The position numbers were made by a program, and so were the translations under genes. Source: Muribaculaceae bacterium (GTDB taxonomy: Bacteria; Bacteroidota; Bacteroidia; Bacteroidales; Muribaculaceae). From it: a DNA stretch of 64,000 nt. The stretch is from the NCBI GenBank assembly GCA_022510425.1, contig JAFLTO010000009.1, positions 49,536 to 113,535 on the forward strand, read 5' to 3'. This document shows, piece by piece, positions 17,220-27,367 of this stretch (position 1 is the stretch's first letter; the number at the start of each line of letters is the position of its first letter). Under the pieces are notes generated by a model. The model was given only the letters and a program-made list of their open reading frames with translations. It ran no database searches and was not told the origin of the DNA.

Positions 17220-17303
17220 TGCCCTAAGCCGGGATCGAACCGGCACGGGTTTAACCCCATTGGTGTTTGAGACCAACGCGTCTACCAATTCCGCCATCAG
17301 GGC
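17220..17303 (-). tRNA. tRNA-Leu (anticodon CAA)
   Basis: An 84-base class II tRNA. Acceptor arms GCCCTGA (17297-17303) and TTAGGGC (17221-17227) pair with one G-U wobble and one mismatch at the last position; the anticodon loop CTCAAAC gives CAA at 17267-17269, decoding UUG; a long variable arm and the T-arm motif GGTTCGATCC are present. CCA is not encoded. tRNA genes of this class are frequent integration sites, and the accessory patch with broken genes lies on its 3' side. Confidence 0.95.
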
Positions 17304-17446
17304 TTTGTGTGGCGTTTCGGAACGCAAGTGCAAAGTTAATCATTTTTATTAAACTCTCAAAAATCTTAAGCATTCTTTTTCGTTAATTTTTATAAAGCCA
17401 TAAATTCTTTGTGAAATTCAATAAGGAAGAATAGCAAGAAAAAGAG

Positions 17447-17454
17447 TAATTTTG
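17447..17454 (+). promoter_or_regulatory. -7 promoter element at ruvB start (possible leaderless mRNA)
   Basis: TAATTTTG ends five bases before the ruvB ATG, so transcription would begin at or very near the start codon. No TTTG is found at the expected -33 distance. Confidence 0.4.
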
Positions 17455-17458
17455 CATT

Positions 17459-18493
17459 ATGCAAGAAGAAGATTTCGATATCAGGCAACGCCAAACGAAG
17501 GAGTCGGAGAAGGATATAGAAAAGGCTCTGCGACCGTTGACTTTTGATGATTTCAGCGGTCAGGAGAAGATAATTTCCAATCTACGTATATTCGTTAAGG
17601 CTGCCAGAATGCGCGGGGAAGCGCTCGATCATACTTTATTACATGGACCTCCGGGATTGGGTAAGACCACACTTTCCAATATTATAGCCAATGAATTGGG
17701 TGTGGGATTCAAGGTTACATCTGGTCCGGTGCTGGACAAACCGGGCGATTTGGCCGGAATCCTGATGAGTCTTGAGGAAAAGGATGTGCTTTTCATAGAT
17801 GAGATCCATCGTCTTCATCCTATTGTGGAGGAATATCTCTATTCTGCGATGGAGGATTACCGAATCGACATCTTGCTTGACAAAGGCCCGGGAGCCAGAA
17901 GCGTACAGCTCACTATTCCTCCTTTCACTCTGATAGGCGCAACTACACGAAGCGGCTTGCTGACTTCTCCTCTCCGCGCCCGTTTCGGTATCAACAGTCA
18001 CCTGGAATATTACGACCACAAGGTGCTGCAAGGGATAGTGAAGCGATCGGCAAGGCTCCTGAATGTCAAGATTGAAGATGATGCCGCCATGGAAATAGCC
18101 CTAAGAAGCCGTGGCACTCCACGTGTGGCAAATGCATTGCTAAGGAGAGTGAGAGATTTCGCCATGGTGAAAGGCACCGGCACAATTGACCTTGAGATAT
18201 CTCGCCATGCCCTTGAGGCTTTGAATATAGACCGATATGGCCTTGATGAAATCGACAACCGTATATTGCTCACAATAATAGATAAATTCAAGGGCGGGCC
18301 GGTAGGACTCACCACCATAGCCACAGCTCTTGGTGAAGATCCGGGCACACTTGAAGAGGTGTATGAGCCGTTCCTTATAAAAGAAGGATTCCTGAAGCGT
18401 ACGCCCCGTGGTCGCGAAGTAACGGATTTGGCTTATAAGCATCTAAACAGAAAAAGATATAGCGAACTGGGAAATCTATTCGAAGATCAATAA
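17459..18493 (+). CDS. ruvB: Holliday junction DNA helicase RuvB
   Basis: A 344-residue AAA+ motor that drives Holliday junction branch migration with RuvA. It shows Walker [10 protein letters not shown] (63-71), Walker B LFIDEI (111-116), sensor 1 LIGATTRSG (158-166), and the GTPRVAN arginine sensor 2, followed by the C-terminal winged helix. The start MQEEDFDIR agrees with Bacteroidales relatives. A 15-base tandem duplication covers its last codons and stop (18481-18510), so a second in-phase E-D-Q-stop follows the first. The flippase gene begins 19 bases downstream on the same strand, a gene pair also seen in Bacteroides. Confidence 0.97.
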   Translation: MQEEDFDIRQRQTKESEKDIEKALRPLTFDDFSGQEKIISNLRIFVKAARMRGEALDHTLLHGPPGLGKTTLSNIIANELGVGFKVTSGPVLDKPGDLAGILMSLEEKDVLFIDEIHRLHPIVEEYLYSAMEDYRIDILLDKGPGARSVQLTIPPFTLIGATTRSGLLTSPLRARFGINSHLEYYDHKVLQGIVKRSARLLNVKIEDDAAMEIALRSRGTPRVANALLRRVRDFAMVKGTGTIDLEISRHALEALNIDRYGLDEIDNRILLTIIDKFKGGPVGLTTIATALGEDPGTLEEVYEPFLIKEGFLKRTPRGREVTDLAYKHLNRKRYSELGNLFEDQ

Positions 18494-18512
18494 CCCGAAG
18501 ACCAATAATCAT

Positions 18513-20054
18513 ATGAGCATAAAGTCGCTGGCAAAAGACACTGCAGTGTATGGCCTCAGCAGCATCATAGGACGCTTCCTCAACTGGTGTCTTGTGCCTC
18601 TTTATGTCTATCTGTTCCCCACCGAAGAATACGGCATCGTGACGTATCTTTACGGAGTGACAGCAGTGATGCTGGTGATCCTCAATTATGGGATGGAAAC
18701 AGGTTTTTTCCGTTTCGCCAATAAGGAAGAAGATCCCGAGAAAGTCTACACCACTTCTCTTATTTCAGTGGGCTTCACCTCTTTGATTTTCCTCGTTCTT
18801 CTCACAATTTTTATACATCCTATTTCGGAAGGCTTGAAGTTGCCGGAGCGATCGCTTTTTGTATGGCTGATCGGGGCTACAGTAGCGGTTGATGCCTTCA
18901 GCAATCTTCCTTTCGCATATCTTCGCTACAAAAACAAATCGTGGCGATTTGCAGGACTAAAATTGATAAATGTAGCCCTTAATATCGGTCTGAATCTTTT
19001 CTTCCTTCTTTTATGTCCGGTGATAGCCGAATCCAATCCCGGTTTCATATCTTGGTTTTATCAACCCATGGGAGGGGAATCGTTTGGAATAGGATGGATT
19101 TTCATAGCCAATATACTTTCCTCCTATATTATCCTTCTGTTATTGATGCCACAGTTAATAGGAAGGGTATGGAGATTTTCATGGCATTTGCTCCGTCAGA
19201 TGCTTTCCTACAGTTGGCCACTTCTTATTCTCGCTATAGCGGGAATGTTAAGTCAAAACATGGGGCAATTACTGATTCCATACCTGATCAGTGATGAAGA
19301 AGCGGCACGTTCTATGATTGGTATTTATGGAGCCAACATGAAGATAGCCATAGTTATGGTGATGTTCACTCAGGCTTTTCGATATGCCTACGAGCCCTTC
19401 ATATTTTCACAAGCCAAAAAGGCAGGAGAAAGCAGCAGGCAGATGTATGCCGATGCCATGAAATATTTTGTGATCTTCGGCTGGCTTATCTTCCTGGGAG
19501 TGATGTTCTATCTTCCATTTGTGAAATATTTTATTTCACCGGCATATTGGGAAGGTTTGCAAGTTGTGCCTGTGATGATGGTGGCCGAGATATGTTTCGG
19601 AGTATTCTTTAATCTTTCCCTATGGTATAAACTGACTGACCGCACTCGCTGGGGCATGTATCTTTCATTGATATGTTTCGGAGTGATGCTCGGATTAAAC
19701 ATCTGGCTCGTCCCTTATATAGGAATACCGGATGGCTATATGGGATCGGCCTGGGGTGCTTTGGCAGCCTATTTCTTAGTGATGTTGTTGAGCTATTTCC
19801 TCGGAAGAAAATATTATCCTCTACCCTACGAAATCAGGCGTATTGGTGCTTACACAGCGCTTGCAGGTGTATTGTATGTATGCGGAGTGATGATTGGCGG
19901 CATTTTCCCTCTATGGGCGATGTATATGGTGCGCACTCTTTTAATACTTCTCTATGTAGCCACTATTGCTCATTTCGAAAATATCCCGGTTATTTCCTCC
20001 TATGTTAGACGCCTGACTTCCCCCTATTGCCTAATGATAAAATTCCGGAAATGA
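18513..20054 (+). CDS. Oligosaccharide/lipid flippase family protein (Wzx/MATE-like)
   Basis: A 513-residue inner-membrane protein with about 14 hydrophobic segments. The N-terminus (LAKDTAVYGLSSIIGRFLNW, residues 5-24) is the usual opening of polysaccharide-biosynthesis flippases in Bacteroidetes. It probably flips a lipid-linked oligosaccharide across the inner membrane; the substrate is unknown. It lies just downstream of ruvB. No other glycan synthesis genes adjoin it, so it may serve a housekeeping glycan rather than a variable capsule. Confidence 0.85.
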   Translation: MSIKSLAKDTAVYGLSSIIGRFLNWCLVPLYVYLFPTEEYGIVTYLYGVTAVMLVILNYGMETGFFRFANKEEDPEKVYTTSLISVGFTSLIFLVLLTIFIHPISEGLKLPERSLFVWLIGATVAVDAFSNLPFAYLRYKNKSWRFAGLKLINVALNIGLNLFFLLLCPVIAESNPGFISWFYQPMGGESFGIGWIFIANILSSYIILLLLMPQLIGRVWRFSWHLLRQMLSYSWPLLILAIAGMLSQNMGQLLIPYLISDEEAARSMIGIYGANMKIAIVMVMFTQAFRYAYEPFIFSQAKKAGESSRQMYADAMKYFVIFGWLIFLGVMFYLPFVKYFISPAYWEGLQVVPVMMVAEICFGVFFNLSLWYKLTDRTRWGMYLSLICFGVMLGLNIWLVPYIGIPDGYMGSAWGALAAYFLVMLLSYFLGRKYYPLPYEIRRIGAYTALAGVLYVCGVMIGGIFPLWAMYMVRTLLILLYVATIAHFENIPVISSYVRRLTSPYCLMIKFRK

Positions 20055-20112
20055 AGAGTTAAGAAACCTAATAGTTTGATTTTAATTATAATTTCCTTCC
20101 TACCTTAATTTT

Positions 20113-20143
20113 TTTGCTATTACAAAATATTGTCTTATCTTTG
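20113..20143 (+). promoter_or_regulatory. Consensus promoter of nifJ
   Basis: TTTG (20113-20116), 19 bases, TATCTTTG (20136-20143): a full match to TTTG-N19/21-TAnnTTTG. The predicted start of transcription is near 20150, giving a leader of about 25 bases. A short GAGAAA/TTTCTC hairpin lies at 20144-20158. Confidence 0.8.
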
Positions 20144-20174
20144 AGAAATACTTTCTCAGAGAAGGAATTTGTCT

Positions 20175-23100
20175 ATGGCAAATGTCAAGAAAATAGTTGA
20201 CGGATGCACGGCTGCCTCATATGTGGCTTACGCATTCAGCGAGGTGGCCACAATCTATCCCATCACTCCGATCGCTTCTATGGGCGAAACTGCCGACAGA
20301 TGGAACTCCCAAGGGCTTAAGAATTTGTTCGGAAGTCCGATGCAAGTGAAAGAGATGGAATCGGAACTCGGTGCTGCGGGAGCTACACATGGAGCACTTG
20401 TGGCCGGGGCTCTCGCCACTACTTTCACCGCCTCGCAAGGATTGATGCTCATGCTCCCAAATATGTATAAGATTTCGGGAGAATTGCTTCCCGGAGTTTT
20501 TCATGTGGGATGTCGCTCCCTGGCAACTCAGGCTCTGAGTATTTTCGGCGACCATCAAGATGTGATGGCTTGCCGTGCCACAGGCTTTTCCTTAATAGCT
20601 TCAGCATCCGTGCAGGAAACTCACGACCTTGCTATCGTTTCTCATCTATCGGCTATAGAGGGGAGGGTGCCCGTGCTACATTTCTTCGACGGTTGGCGCA
20701 CTTCCAATGAGATGGACACTATCTCAATGGTGCCATACGACGATCTCAAACCTTTGGTGCCTTATGAAAAGGTTTTGGAATTCAGAAAAAGGTCGATTAA
20801 CCCGGAACATCCCGATTTAAGAGGTTCCGCACAGAACTCAGATGTTTATTTCCAAAATCGCGAAGCAGCCAACAAATACTACAACTCTTTCCCTGATATA
20901 GTACAGGCTAACATGGATAAGGTTGCTCCATTGGTTGGTAAGAATTATCATCTCTTTGATTATTCAGGCGACCCTGATGCAGATCGAGTAATAATATCGA
21001 TGGGTTCAAGTTGCGATGTCGTTGAAGAAACCGTGAATTATCTTAACGGCAGAGGGGAAAAAACCGGTCTAATCAAGGTTAGGCTGTACCGTCCTTTCTC
21101 CGCTAAACATTTATTGGATGCAATTCCAGAAAGTGTTAAAGCAATTGCGGTGCTCGACAGAACAAAAGAACCGGGTGCCGAAGGAGAACCTTTATATCTC
21201 GATGTGTCAGCAGCTCTCTATAAAGCCAAAAGGCAAATCAACCTCATTGGTGGTCGATATGGACTCAGTAGCAAGGAGTTCGATCCCTCTATGGCAAAGA
21301 GAGTTTTCGATGAGTTGAAATCCGAAAATCCGAAGGATGGATTCACAATCGGTATAAACGATGACGTCACTTACACATCTTTGGATGTGACAGATTGCAT
21401 AACAACCATTTCTCCGGATATCAAACAGGCTGTATTCTATGGTATGGGGTCTGACGGAACCGTAGGGGCAACAAAAATGGCCGCTCAGATTATTGGCAAT
21501 GCCGAAGATGTCTACGCACAGGCATATTTCCACTACTCTGCCAAGAAATCCGGAGGATATACTCTTTCCGAGTTACGTATAGGTCCCAAACCCATTACTT
21601 CCGCATATGGTATCGAAAACGCTGATTTCGTGATGTGCAACAAAGACACCTACACCAGTCGTTTCGATATTGTCAAGAACCTGAAAGAAGGTGGGATTTT
21701 GGTTTTAAACAGTCGTTGGACACCTGAGCAAATGAACACGATGCTTCCCCCATCCTTGAGGAAAGATATAGCCGTCAAGAAAATAAAATTGTATAACCTT
21801 GACGCCACCAAAATAGCCGCTCAGTATAATTTAGGAGTTAGAATAAACACCATTATGCTCACAGCCTTTTTGAAGTTGGCTCCGGTTGTTCCATTCCAAG
21901 AATCATATTCCAAACTGAAGGATCTTATTACTGAAACCTACGAACACGAAGGTATGACAGTGGTAGATCAAAACCTCAACGCTATAGAAACTGCCCTTAA
22001 CAATCTCATTGAAATAAATTACCCTGCTTCATGGGCTGATGCACAAGAATCTATAGCCTCCGGAACCGCTGGGAAGGCTTATCAGTCATCTCAAAAGACT
22101 TCTTTACCGGGGGAATATTTAAAGGATGTTACTTTATTCAATGAGGCAGTGGCAGTTCTTTGTAATAAGCTCGAAGGTGATGATCTCCCGGTTTCGGTGT
22201 TCTCACCTGACGGCACGATACCGATGGGGACCACTGCCTTCGAAAAGCGCAGAATCGCAATCAAAATTCCGGAATGGGATGCCGACAAGTGTGTGGAATG
22301 TACCCTTTGTTCCTACGTCTGTCCTCATGCCACTATACGTCCATATCTGCTTAATACCGATGAGAAGAACAATGCTCCGGCTGCCATGACCACCAAGGAT
22401 GCTCGATATAAAGAGCTTAAGGGGTTGCAATGGAGAATACAGGTATATCCCGAAGATTGTGTGGGATGCGGTTCTTGTGCTGTGATTTGTCCCGGACACG
22501 CCCTCACAATGAACCCTTTGGAAAGTCAACTCGACACACAGATTCCATTGCTTGAATACGCTCAAAAACATATTACCATAAAAGATAATCTGCTCCCAAG
22601 AAATACTATTGCCGGGAGCCAGATGCACCAACCTCTCCTCCAGTTCTCAGGTGCCTGTGCCGGGTGTGGCGAAACTCCCTACGTCAAGCTACTCACTCAA
22701 CTGATGGGTGAACGTTTAATCATTGCCAATGCCACAGGTTGCAGTTCAATATGGGGAGCCAATTATCCGAGCAACGCATATTGTACCGACCGTTTCGGGA
22801 GGGGACCGGCCTGGGGTAACTCTCTTTTCGAAGACAACGCTGAATATGGTTTCGGCATGGCTGTTGCAATAGCTCATCGGCGCGAAAGTTTAATTGAAGC
22901 GGCTTCGAATTTCATAAAAGACCCAAAATGTCCCACAGATTTGAAGACCGCGATTCAAAACTGGCTCGAGGTAAAAGATGATAAGGTGAAGTCCGAAAAC
23001 TTTGGAAGAACAGCAATTGAAACACTACAAAAATATCCTGATGTGGCCGGTGTTAAAGAAATGCTTGAAAATTACGATTTATTCGCAAAAAAGAGTATCT

Positions 23101-23747
23101 GGATTATCGGTGGCGACGGTTGGGCTTACGACATTGGTTTCGCCGGCCTTGACCATGTTTTGGCTCAAAATGTCGACATCAATGTCTTAGTGATGGATAC
23201 GGAATGTTATTCTAACACGGGAGGACAGACATCTAAAGCAACGCCGCTTGGATGCACTGCCAAATATTCCTACGACGGGAAGAGAACATATAAAAAAGAT
23301 TTAGGAAGAATGATGATGACATACGGATTCGTATATGTCGCTTCCATCGCTTTAGGCGCCAACTATCTACAAGGATTGCAAGCCTTCGAAGAGGCTGACT
23401 CTTATCCGGGCCCTTCAATCGTGATTGCCTATTGTCCGTGTATCAACCATGGGATCCGTGCCGGTATGTCTCACTCTATCGTTGAAGAAAAATTGGCAGT
23501 GAAATGCGGTTACTGGCCTTTATATAGATTTAATCCTGAAAATGTGGCCAAAGGAGAACCTCCTCTAACAGTTGACTATAACAAACCGGATGATTCCATG
23601 CCTCAATTCCTTGACGGTGAAGACAGATATGCCGATCTAAAACTACGAGATCCAGCAGAAGCGACTATTCTTCGACCAGAATTGCAGGAACGATGTGACA
23701 ATCTTTATGACTTAATGAAATATGATATAAATTCTCCAAACCTATAA
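20175..23747 (+). CDS. nifJ: Pyruvate:ferredoxin (flavodoxin) oxidoreductase
   Basis: A 1190-residue single-chain PFOR, of normal length. It oxidises pyruvate with CoA to acetyl-CoA, CO2 and reduced ferredoxin, a central anaerobic reaction in Bacteroidales. Two 4Fe-4S clusters are coded by CVECTLCSYVCP (from Cys706) and CVGCGSCAVICP (from Cys762); the proximal cluster Cys pair is in GACAGCGE near residue 826, and the thiamine diphosphate region follows (GDGWAYDIGFAGLDH, then DTECYSNTGGQ). ATG at 20175 is preferred over a TTG six bases earlier because MANVKK fits the family start. The GH2 gene begins four bases after its stop. Confidence 0.97.
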   Translation: MANVKKIVDGCTAASYVAYAFSEVATIYPITPIASMGETADRWNSQGLKNLFGSPMQVKEMESELGAAGATHGALVAGALATTFTASQGLMLMLPNMYKISGELLPGVFHVGCRSLATQALSIFGDHQDVMACRATGFSLIASASVQETHDLAIVSHLSAIEGRVPVLHFFDGWRTSNEMDTISMVPYDDLKPLVPYEKVLEFRKRSINPEHPDLRGSAQNSDVYFQNREAANKYYNSFPDIVQANMDKVAPLVGKNYHLFDYSGDPDADRVIISMGSSCDVVEETVNYLNGRGEKTGLIKVRLYRPFSAKHLLDAIPESVKAIAVLDRTKEPGAEGEPLYLDVSAALYKAKRQINLIGGRYGLSSKEFDPSMAKRVFDELKSENPKDGFTIGINDDVTYTSLDVTDCITTISPDIKQAVFYGMGSDGTVGATKMAAQIIGNAEDVYAQAYFHYSAKKSGGYTLSELRIGPKPITSAYGIENADFVMCNKDTYTSRFDIVKNLKEGGILVLNSRWTPEQMNTMLPPSLRKDIAVKKIKLYNLDATKIAAQYNLGVRINTIMLTAFLKLAPVVPFQESYSKLKDLITETYEHEGMTVVDQNLNAIETALNNLIEINYPASWADAQESIASGTAGKAYQSSQKTSLPGEYLKDVTLFNEAVAVLCNKLEGDDLPVSVFSPDGTIPMGTTAFEKRRIAIKIPEWDADKCVECTLCSYVCPHATIRPYLLNTDEKNNAPAAMTTKDARYKELKGLQWRIQVYPEDCVGCGSCAVICPGHALTMNPLESQLDTQIPLLEYAQKHITIKDNLLPRNTIAGSQMHQPLLQFSGACAGCGETPYVKLLTQLMGERLIIANATGCSSIWGANYPSNAYCTDRFGRGPAWGNSLFEDNAEYGFGMAVAIAHRRESLIEAASNFIKDPKCPTDLKTAIQNWLEVKDDKVKSENFGRTAIETLQKYPDVAGVKEMLENYDLFAKKSIWIIGGDGWAYDIGFAGLDHVLAQNVDINVLVMDTECYSNTGGQTSKATPLGCTAKYSYDGKRTYKKDLGRMMMTYGFVYVASIALGANYLQGLQAFEEADSYPGPSIVIAYCPCINHGIRAGMSHSIVEEKLAVKCGYWPLYRFNPENVAKGEPPLTVDYNKPDDSMPQFLDGEDRYADLKLRDPAEATILRPELQERCDNLYDLMKYDINSPNL

Positions 23748-23751
23748 TAAC

Positions 23752-26160
23752 ATGAAAAAGTTTATAACTCTCGGGGCTTTGGTGCTCGCTTTGACACCGA
23801 ATTTAATCGCGCAAAGAACCGAGACTCTCATTAAAAATTGGGAATTCTCTAACGACAGCACCCAATGGAAGAATGTCACAATTCCTCATGATTGGGCTAT
23901 CTATGGCCCTTTCAGCCGTGATTATGATTTGCAAGAAGTGGCCATAGAACAGAATGGCGAGACTGAAGCATCCTGGAAAACCGGTCGAACTGGTGGCCTT
24001 CCTTACGTAGGAAAGGGTTTCTATAAAACAAACATCGAAATTAAAGATACTACCGATAAAAGTATTGCATTGCTGTTTGATGGTGCAATGAGCCATGCCA
24101 ATGTGTATGTCAACGGTAAGCATGTTGCTTATTGGCCCTACGGCTATAATTCTTTCTATGTGAATCTTGACGGGGTGATAAAACCCGGTGACAACGTGGT
24201 GGAAGTTGCACTTGAAAATCCCGATAAGTCCTCTCGCTGGTATCCAGGTGCCGGTCTATACCGCAACGTTCATCTCATCGAACGCAACAAAGTGCATATC
24301 CCTGTTTGGGGTACCTATCTCACCACGCCTTTCGTATCCAAAGAATATGCCAATGTGCATCTTAAGACAGAAGTGGAAGGGATTAACAAAGGTGAGGAAT
24401 TCACACTAAATACTATTATCACAAACGCAGACGGTAAGGAAATTGCCAGTGATACACACGCTTATAAATTCTATCCCGGGGCTCCAATCTATCAAAACAT
24501 ACGTGTTGACAATCCTTCTCTTTGGACGCCCGAAACCCCTTATCTCTACACTGCCACAACAAATGTGATAAAAGACGGCAAAACCGTTGATTCTTATGAT
24601 ACCCGTTTCGGTATCCGAACAATTGAATTCAGAGCCGGCGACGGATTTTATCTCAACGGAGAAAAAACTAAATTCAAGGGTGTCAACAATCACCATGACC
24701 TTGGCCCTCTGGGTGCAGCAATCAATACATCAGCCCTCCGTTATCAAATGGAAATGATGAAAGATCTTGGTGTCAATGCCATCCGCACTTCCCACAATAT
24801 GCCAGCACCGGAACTGGTGGCTCTCGCCGATGAAATGGGATTCATGCTTATGGTGGAATCATTCGATGATTGGGGTTTCCGTCCAAAGAGTGAAAACGGA
24901 TACGGAACTCTTTTCAACGACTGGGCTGAAAACGACGTTGTGAATATGGTGAGAAACTATCGCAACAATCCCTCTGTGGTAATTTGGTCTGTGGGTAATG
25001 AAGTGCCGTCTCAATGGGGTCCTGACGGAATCTCTGAACTTTTGTTCCTCCAGGACATTGTGCATAGAGAGGATCCTACTCGTCCAGTGACAAACGGTAT
25101 GGACCAGTTTGATGCTGTCATAAACAATGGTTTCGCGGCTGCCACTGATATTCCAAGCTTCAATTATAAAGTGAATCGTTACGAAGAGGCTATCCCTAAA
25201 CTGCCTCAAGGTTTCCTTTTAGGCACAGAAACCTCTTCCACTGTTTCTTCCCGTGGTAAATATTATTTTCCTGTGGAATTGGGGGCCGGAATCACCCGCC
25301 CTGATAACCAGTCAAGCAGTTATGATGTGGAATACGCCACTTGGAGCAACATACCCGATGATGATTTCAAAGTTGACGACGATCTCGACTATAACATGGG
25401 ACAATTTGTGTGGACAGGATTCGACTATCTTGGTGAACCCTATCCTTACGACACAGATGCTTGGCCAAGCCACAGCTCTTACTTCGGAATAATTGACCTG
25501 GCTTCAATTCCTAAAGACAGATATTATCTATATCGGTCGCAATGGAATGAAAATGACAATACCCTCCATATACTTCCTCATTGGAACTGGGAAGGCAGGG
25601 AAGGTGAAATTACACCGATATTCGTCTACACCAACTCACCTAAAGCCGAATTGTTTATCAATGGTAAGAGTCAAGGTGTGAAGGAAAAACGTAAGGATGG
25701 AAGTAATATGGAAAGATACCGTCTGATGTGGAACGATGTAGTATACGAACCTGGAGAGGTTTTGGTGGTGGCATATGATGATAACGGAAATGAAACCGGA
25801 AGAAAATCTATGAAAACTGCCGGCAAACCGGACCATCTTGTACTAACTCCCAACCGCACATCTCTCTCTGCAGATGGAGAAGACCTCGTTTATATAATGG
25901 TGCAGGTGGCCGACAAGGAAGGGAATATCGTTCCTACAGACGAAAGGGAAGTGAAATTTTCTACAAAAGGAGCCGGAACATTCAGAGCTACTGCTAATGG
26001 TGATGCCACAAGTCTTCGTTCTTTCCAGGAGCCTGTGATGGATCTCTTCTCCGGAGCTGCCACAGCAATCGTTCAAAGTGGAAATACTCCGGGAGATATC
26101 ACCTTCACCGCTAAAGCTAAGGGTGTTAAACCCGCAACAATCACAATCCCAGTAAAGTGA
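23752..26160 (+). CDS. Secreted glycoside hydrolase family 2 beta-galactosidase
   Basis: An 802-residue enzyme with a signal peptide (about residues 1-20, cleavage near LIAQ). The order is GH2 sugar-binding jelly roll (about 40-190), Ig-like domain, TIM barrel (about 300-600) and C-terminal Ig-like domains of the DUF4982 type. The acid/base is Glu417 in WSVGNEV and the nucleophile probably Glu493 in LGTETSS. It likely releases beta-galactose in the periplasm. It is four bases behind nifJ and followed by galK and galM, so a galactose operon is likely; activity on other beta-galactosides or glucuronides cannot be excluded. Confidence 0.88.
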   Translation: MKKFITLGALVLALTPNLIAQRTETLIKNWEFSNDSTQWKNVTIPHDWAIYGPFSRDYDLQEVAIEQNGETEASWKTGRTGGLPYVGKGFYKTNIEIKDTTDKSIALLFDGAMSHANVYVNGKHVAYWPYGYNSFYVNLDGVIKPGDNVVEVALENPDKSSRWYPGAGLYRNVHLIERNKVHIPVWGTYLTTPFVSKEYANVHLKTEVEGINKGEEFTLNTIITNADGKEIASDTHAYKFYPGAPIYQNIRVDNPSLWTPETPYLYTATTNVIKDGKTVDSYDTRFGIRTIEFRAGDGFYLNGEKTKFKGVNNHHDLGPLGAAINTSALRYQMEMMKDLGVNAIRTSHNMPAPELVALADEMGFMLMVESFDDWGFRPKSENGYGTLFNDWAENDVVNMVRNYRNNPSVVIWSVGNEVPSQWGPDGISELLFLQDIVHREDPTRPVTNGMDQFDAVINNGFAAATDIPSFNYKVNRYEEAIPKLPQGFLLGTETSSTVSSRGKYYFPVELGAGITRPDNQSSSYDVEYATWSNIPDDDFKVDDDLDYNMGQFVWTGFDYLGEPYPYDTDAWPSHSSYFGIIDLASIPKDRYYLYRSQWNENDNTLHILPHWNWEGREGEITPIFVYTNSPKAELFINGKSQGVKEKRKDGSNMERYRLMWNDVVYEPGEVLVVAYDDNGNETGRKSMKTAGKPDHLVLTPNRTSLSADGEDLVYIMVQVADKEGNIVPTDEREVKFSTKGAGTFRATANGDATSLRSFQEPVMDLFSGAATAIVQSGNTPGDITFTAKAKGVKPATITIPVK

Positions 26161-26206
26161 AAAGACTGCAAGAACAATAAATAACAACTTAAAAACTAAT
26201 ACGCAC

Positions 26207-27358
26207 ATGACAACTGATCAAATGCAAAAAGAAATCGAAAAAACCTTCGCGGAAAAATTTGGTGGCGAAGGTTCCGTATATGCTTCGGCCGGACGTATCA
26301 ATCTAATCGGCGAGCATACAGACTATAATGGAGGGTTTGTATTCCCGGGTGCTATCGATAAAGTGATAATGGCCGACATCCGACCTAACGGCACTGATAA
26401 AGTGCGTGTTTATTCAATTGATATCAAAGAATCTGCTGAATTCGGCCTTAATGAAGAAGATGCTCCGAAACAGTCTTGGGCAAGATATATATTTGGTATC
26501 TGTCGTGAAATAATTAAAAGAGGCGGAACAGTGAAAGGTTTCGATGCCGTTTTCGCAGGTAATGTACCTCTTGGTGCCGGCCTAAGTTCATCTGCAGCGC
26601 TTGAATCTTGCTTCGCGTTCGCGCTTAATGATCTTTTCAATGACAATACAATCGACAAATTCGAACTTGCAAAGATCGGACAGAGCACTGAGCATAACTA
26701 TTGCGGGGTCAATTGTGGTATCATGGACCAGTTCGCATCAGTATTCGGCAAGGAAGGCAATCTCATGCGTCTTGATTGCCGCAGTCTCGAATATGAATAT
26801 TTCCCCTTCAAACCGAAAGACTATCGTCTTGTGCTTGTAGATTCAAGAGTGAAACACGAACTTAAGGATTCACCATACAACAAACGTCGCGAATCTTGCG
26901 AAAGAGTTGCGAAACGTCTTGGTATTGAAACCCTTCGTGATGCAACGATGGAAGATTTAAACAAGGTGAAAAGCGATATCACTGCTGAGGATTTCATGAG
27001 GGCCAAATATGTAATCGAGGAAAAAGACCGTGTGCTCGCAGTTTGTGATGCACTCAACGCAGGCGACTATGAAACAGTGGGTAAGAAGATGTATGAAACT
27101 CACGAAGGTCTTTCAAAAGACTATGAAGTGAGCTGCGAAGAACTGGACTACCTAAATGACCTCGCCAAAGAAATGGGTGTCACCGGTTCTCGTATAATGG
27201 GTGGCGGTTTCGGAGGTTGTACAATCAACCTTCTCCCAAATGATCTTCACGATAAATTTGTAGAGACTGTCACTGCCAAGTTCAATGACAAATACGGTCA
27301 TGAACCTATGATTTATGATGTGGTAATTTCCGACGGAGCCCGTCTGGTAAAGAAATAA
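26207..27358 (+). CDS. galK: Galactokinase
   Basis: A 383-residue GHMP kinase that phosphorylates alpha-galactose at C1, the first step of the Leloir pathway. It has the galactokinase signature GRINLIGEHTDYNGG (29-43), the ATP-binding PLGAGLSSSAALES (120-133), the catalytic base Asp173 in GIMDQF and the C-terminal MGGGFGGC motif. It lies 46 bases after the beta-galactosidase gene and nine bases before galM. galT and galE are not in the window. Confidence 0.97.
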   Translation: MTTDQMQKEIEKTFAEKFGGEGSVYASAGRINLIGEHTDYNGGFVFPGAIDKVIMADIRPNGTDKVRVYSIDIKESAEFGLNEEDAPKQSWARYIFGICREIIKRGGTVKGFDAVFAGNVPLGAGLSSSAALESCFAFALNDLFNDNTIDKFELAKIGQSTEHNYCGVNCGIMDQFASVFGKEGNLMRLDCRSLEYEYFPFKPKDYRLVLVDSRVKHELKDSPYNKRRESCERVAKRLGIETLRDATMEDLNKVKSDITAEDFMRAKYVIEEKDRVLAVCDALNAGDYETVGKKMYETHEGLSKDYEVSCEELDYLNDLAKEMGVTGSRIMGGGFGGCTINLLPNDLHDKFVETVTAKFNDKYGHEPMIYDVVISDGARLVKK

Positions 27359-27367
27359 TCAAATGCT

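Noticed and set aside
17043..17333. N-terminal extension of the ATPase reading frame
   Set aside because: It runs through the tRNA-Leu gene, its terminator and the 33-bp repeats; the repeated peptide it would encode is a by-product of the DNA repeats. The family-like start is at 17042.
20169..20174. TTG start for nifJ six bases before the ATG
   Set aside because: ATG at 20175 gives the usual family N-terminus and needs no rare start.
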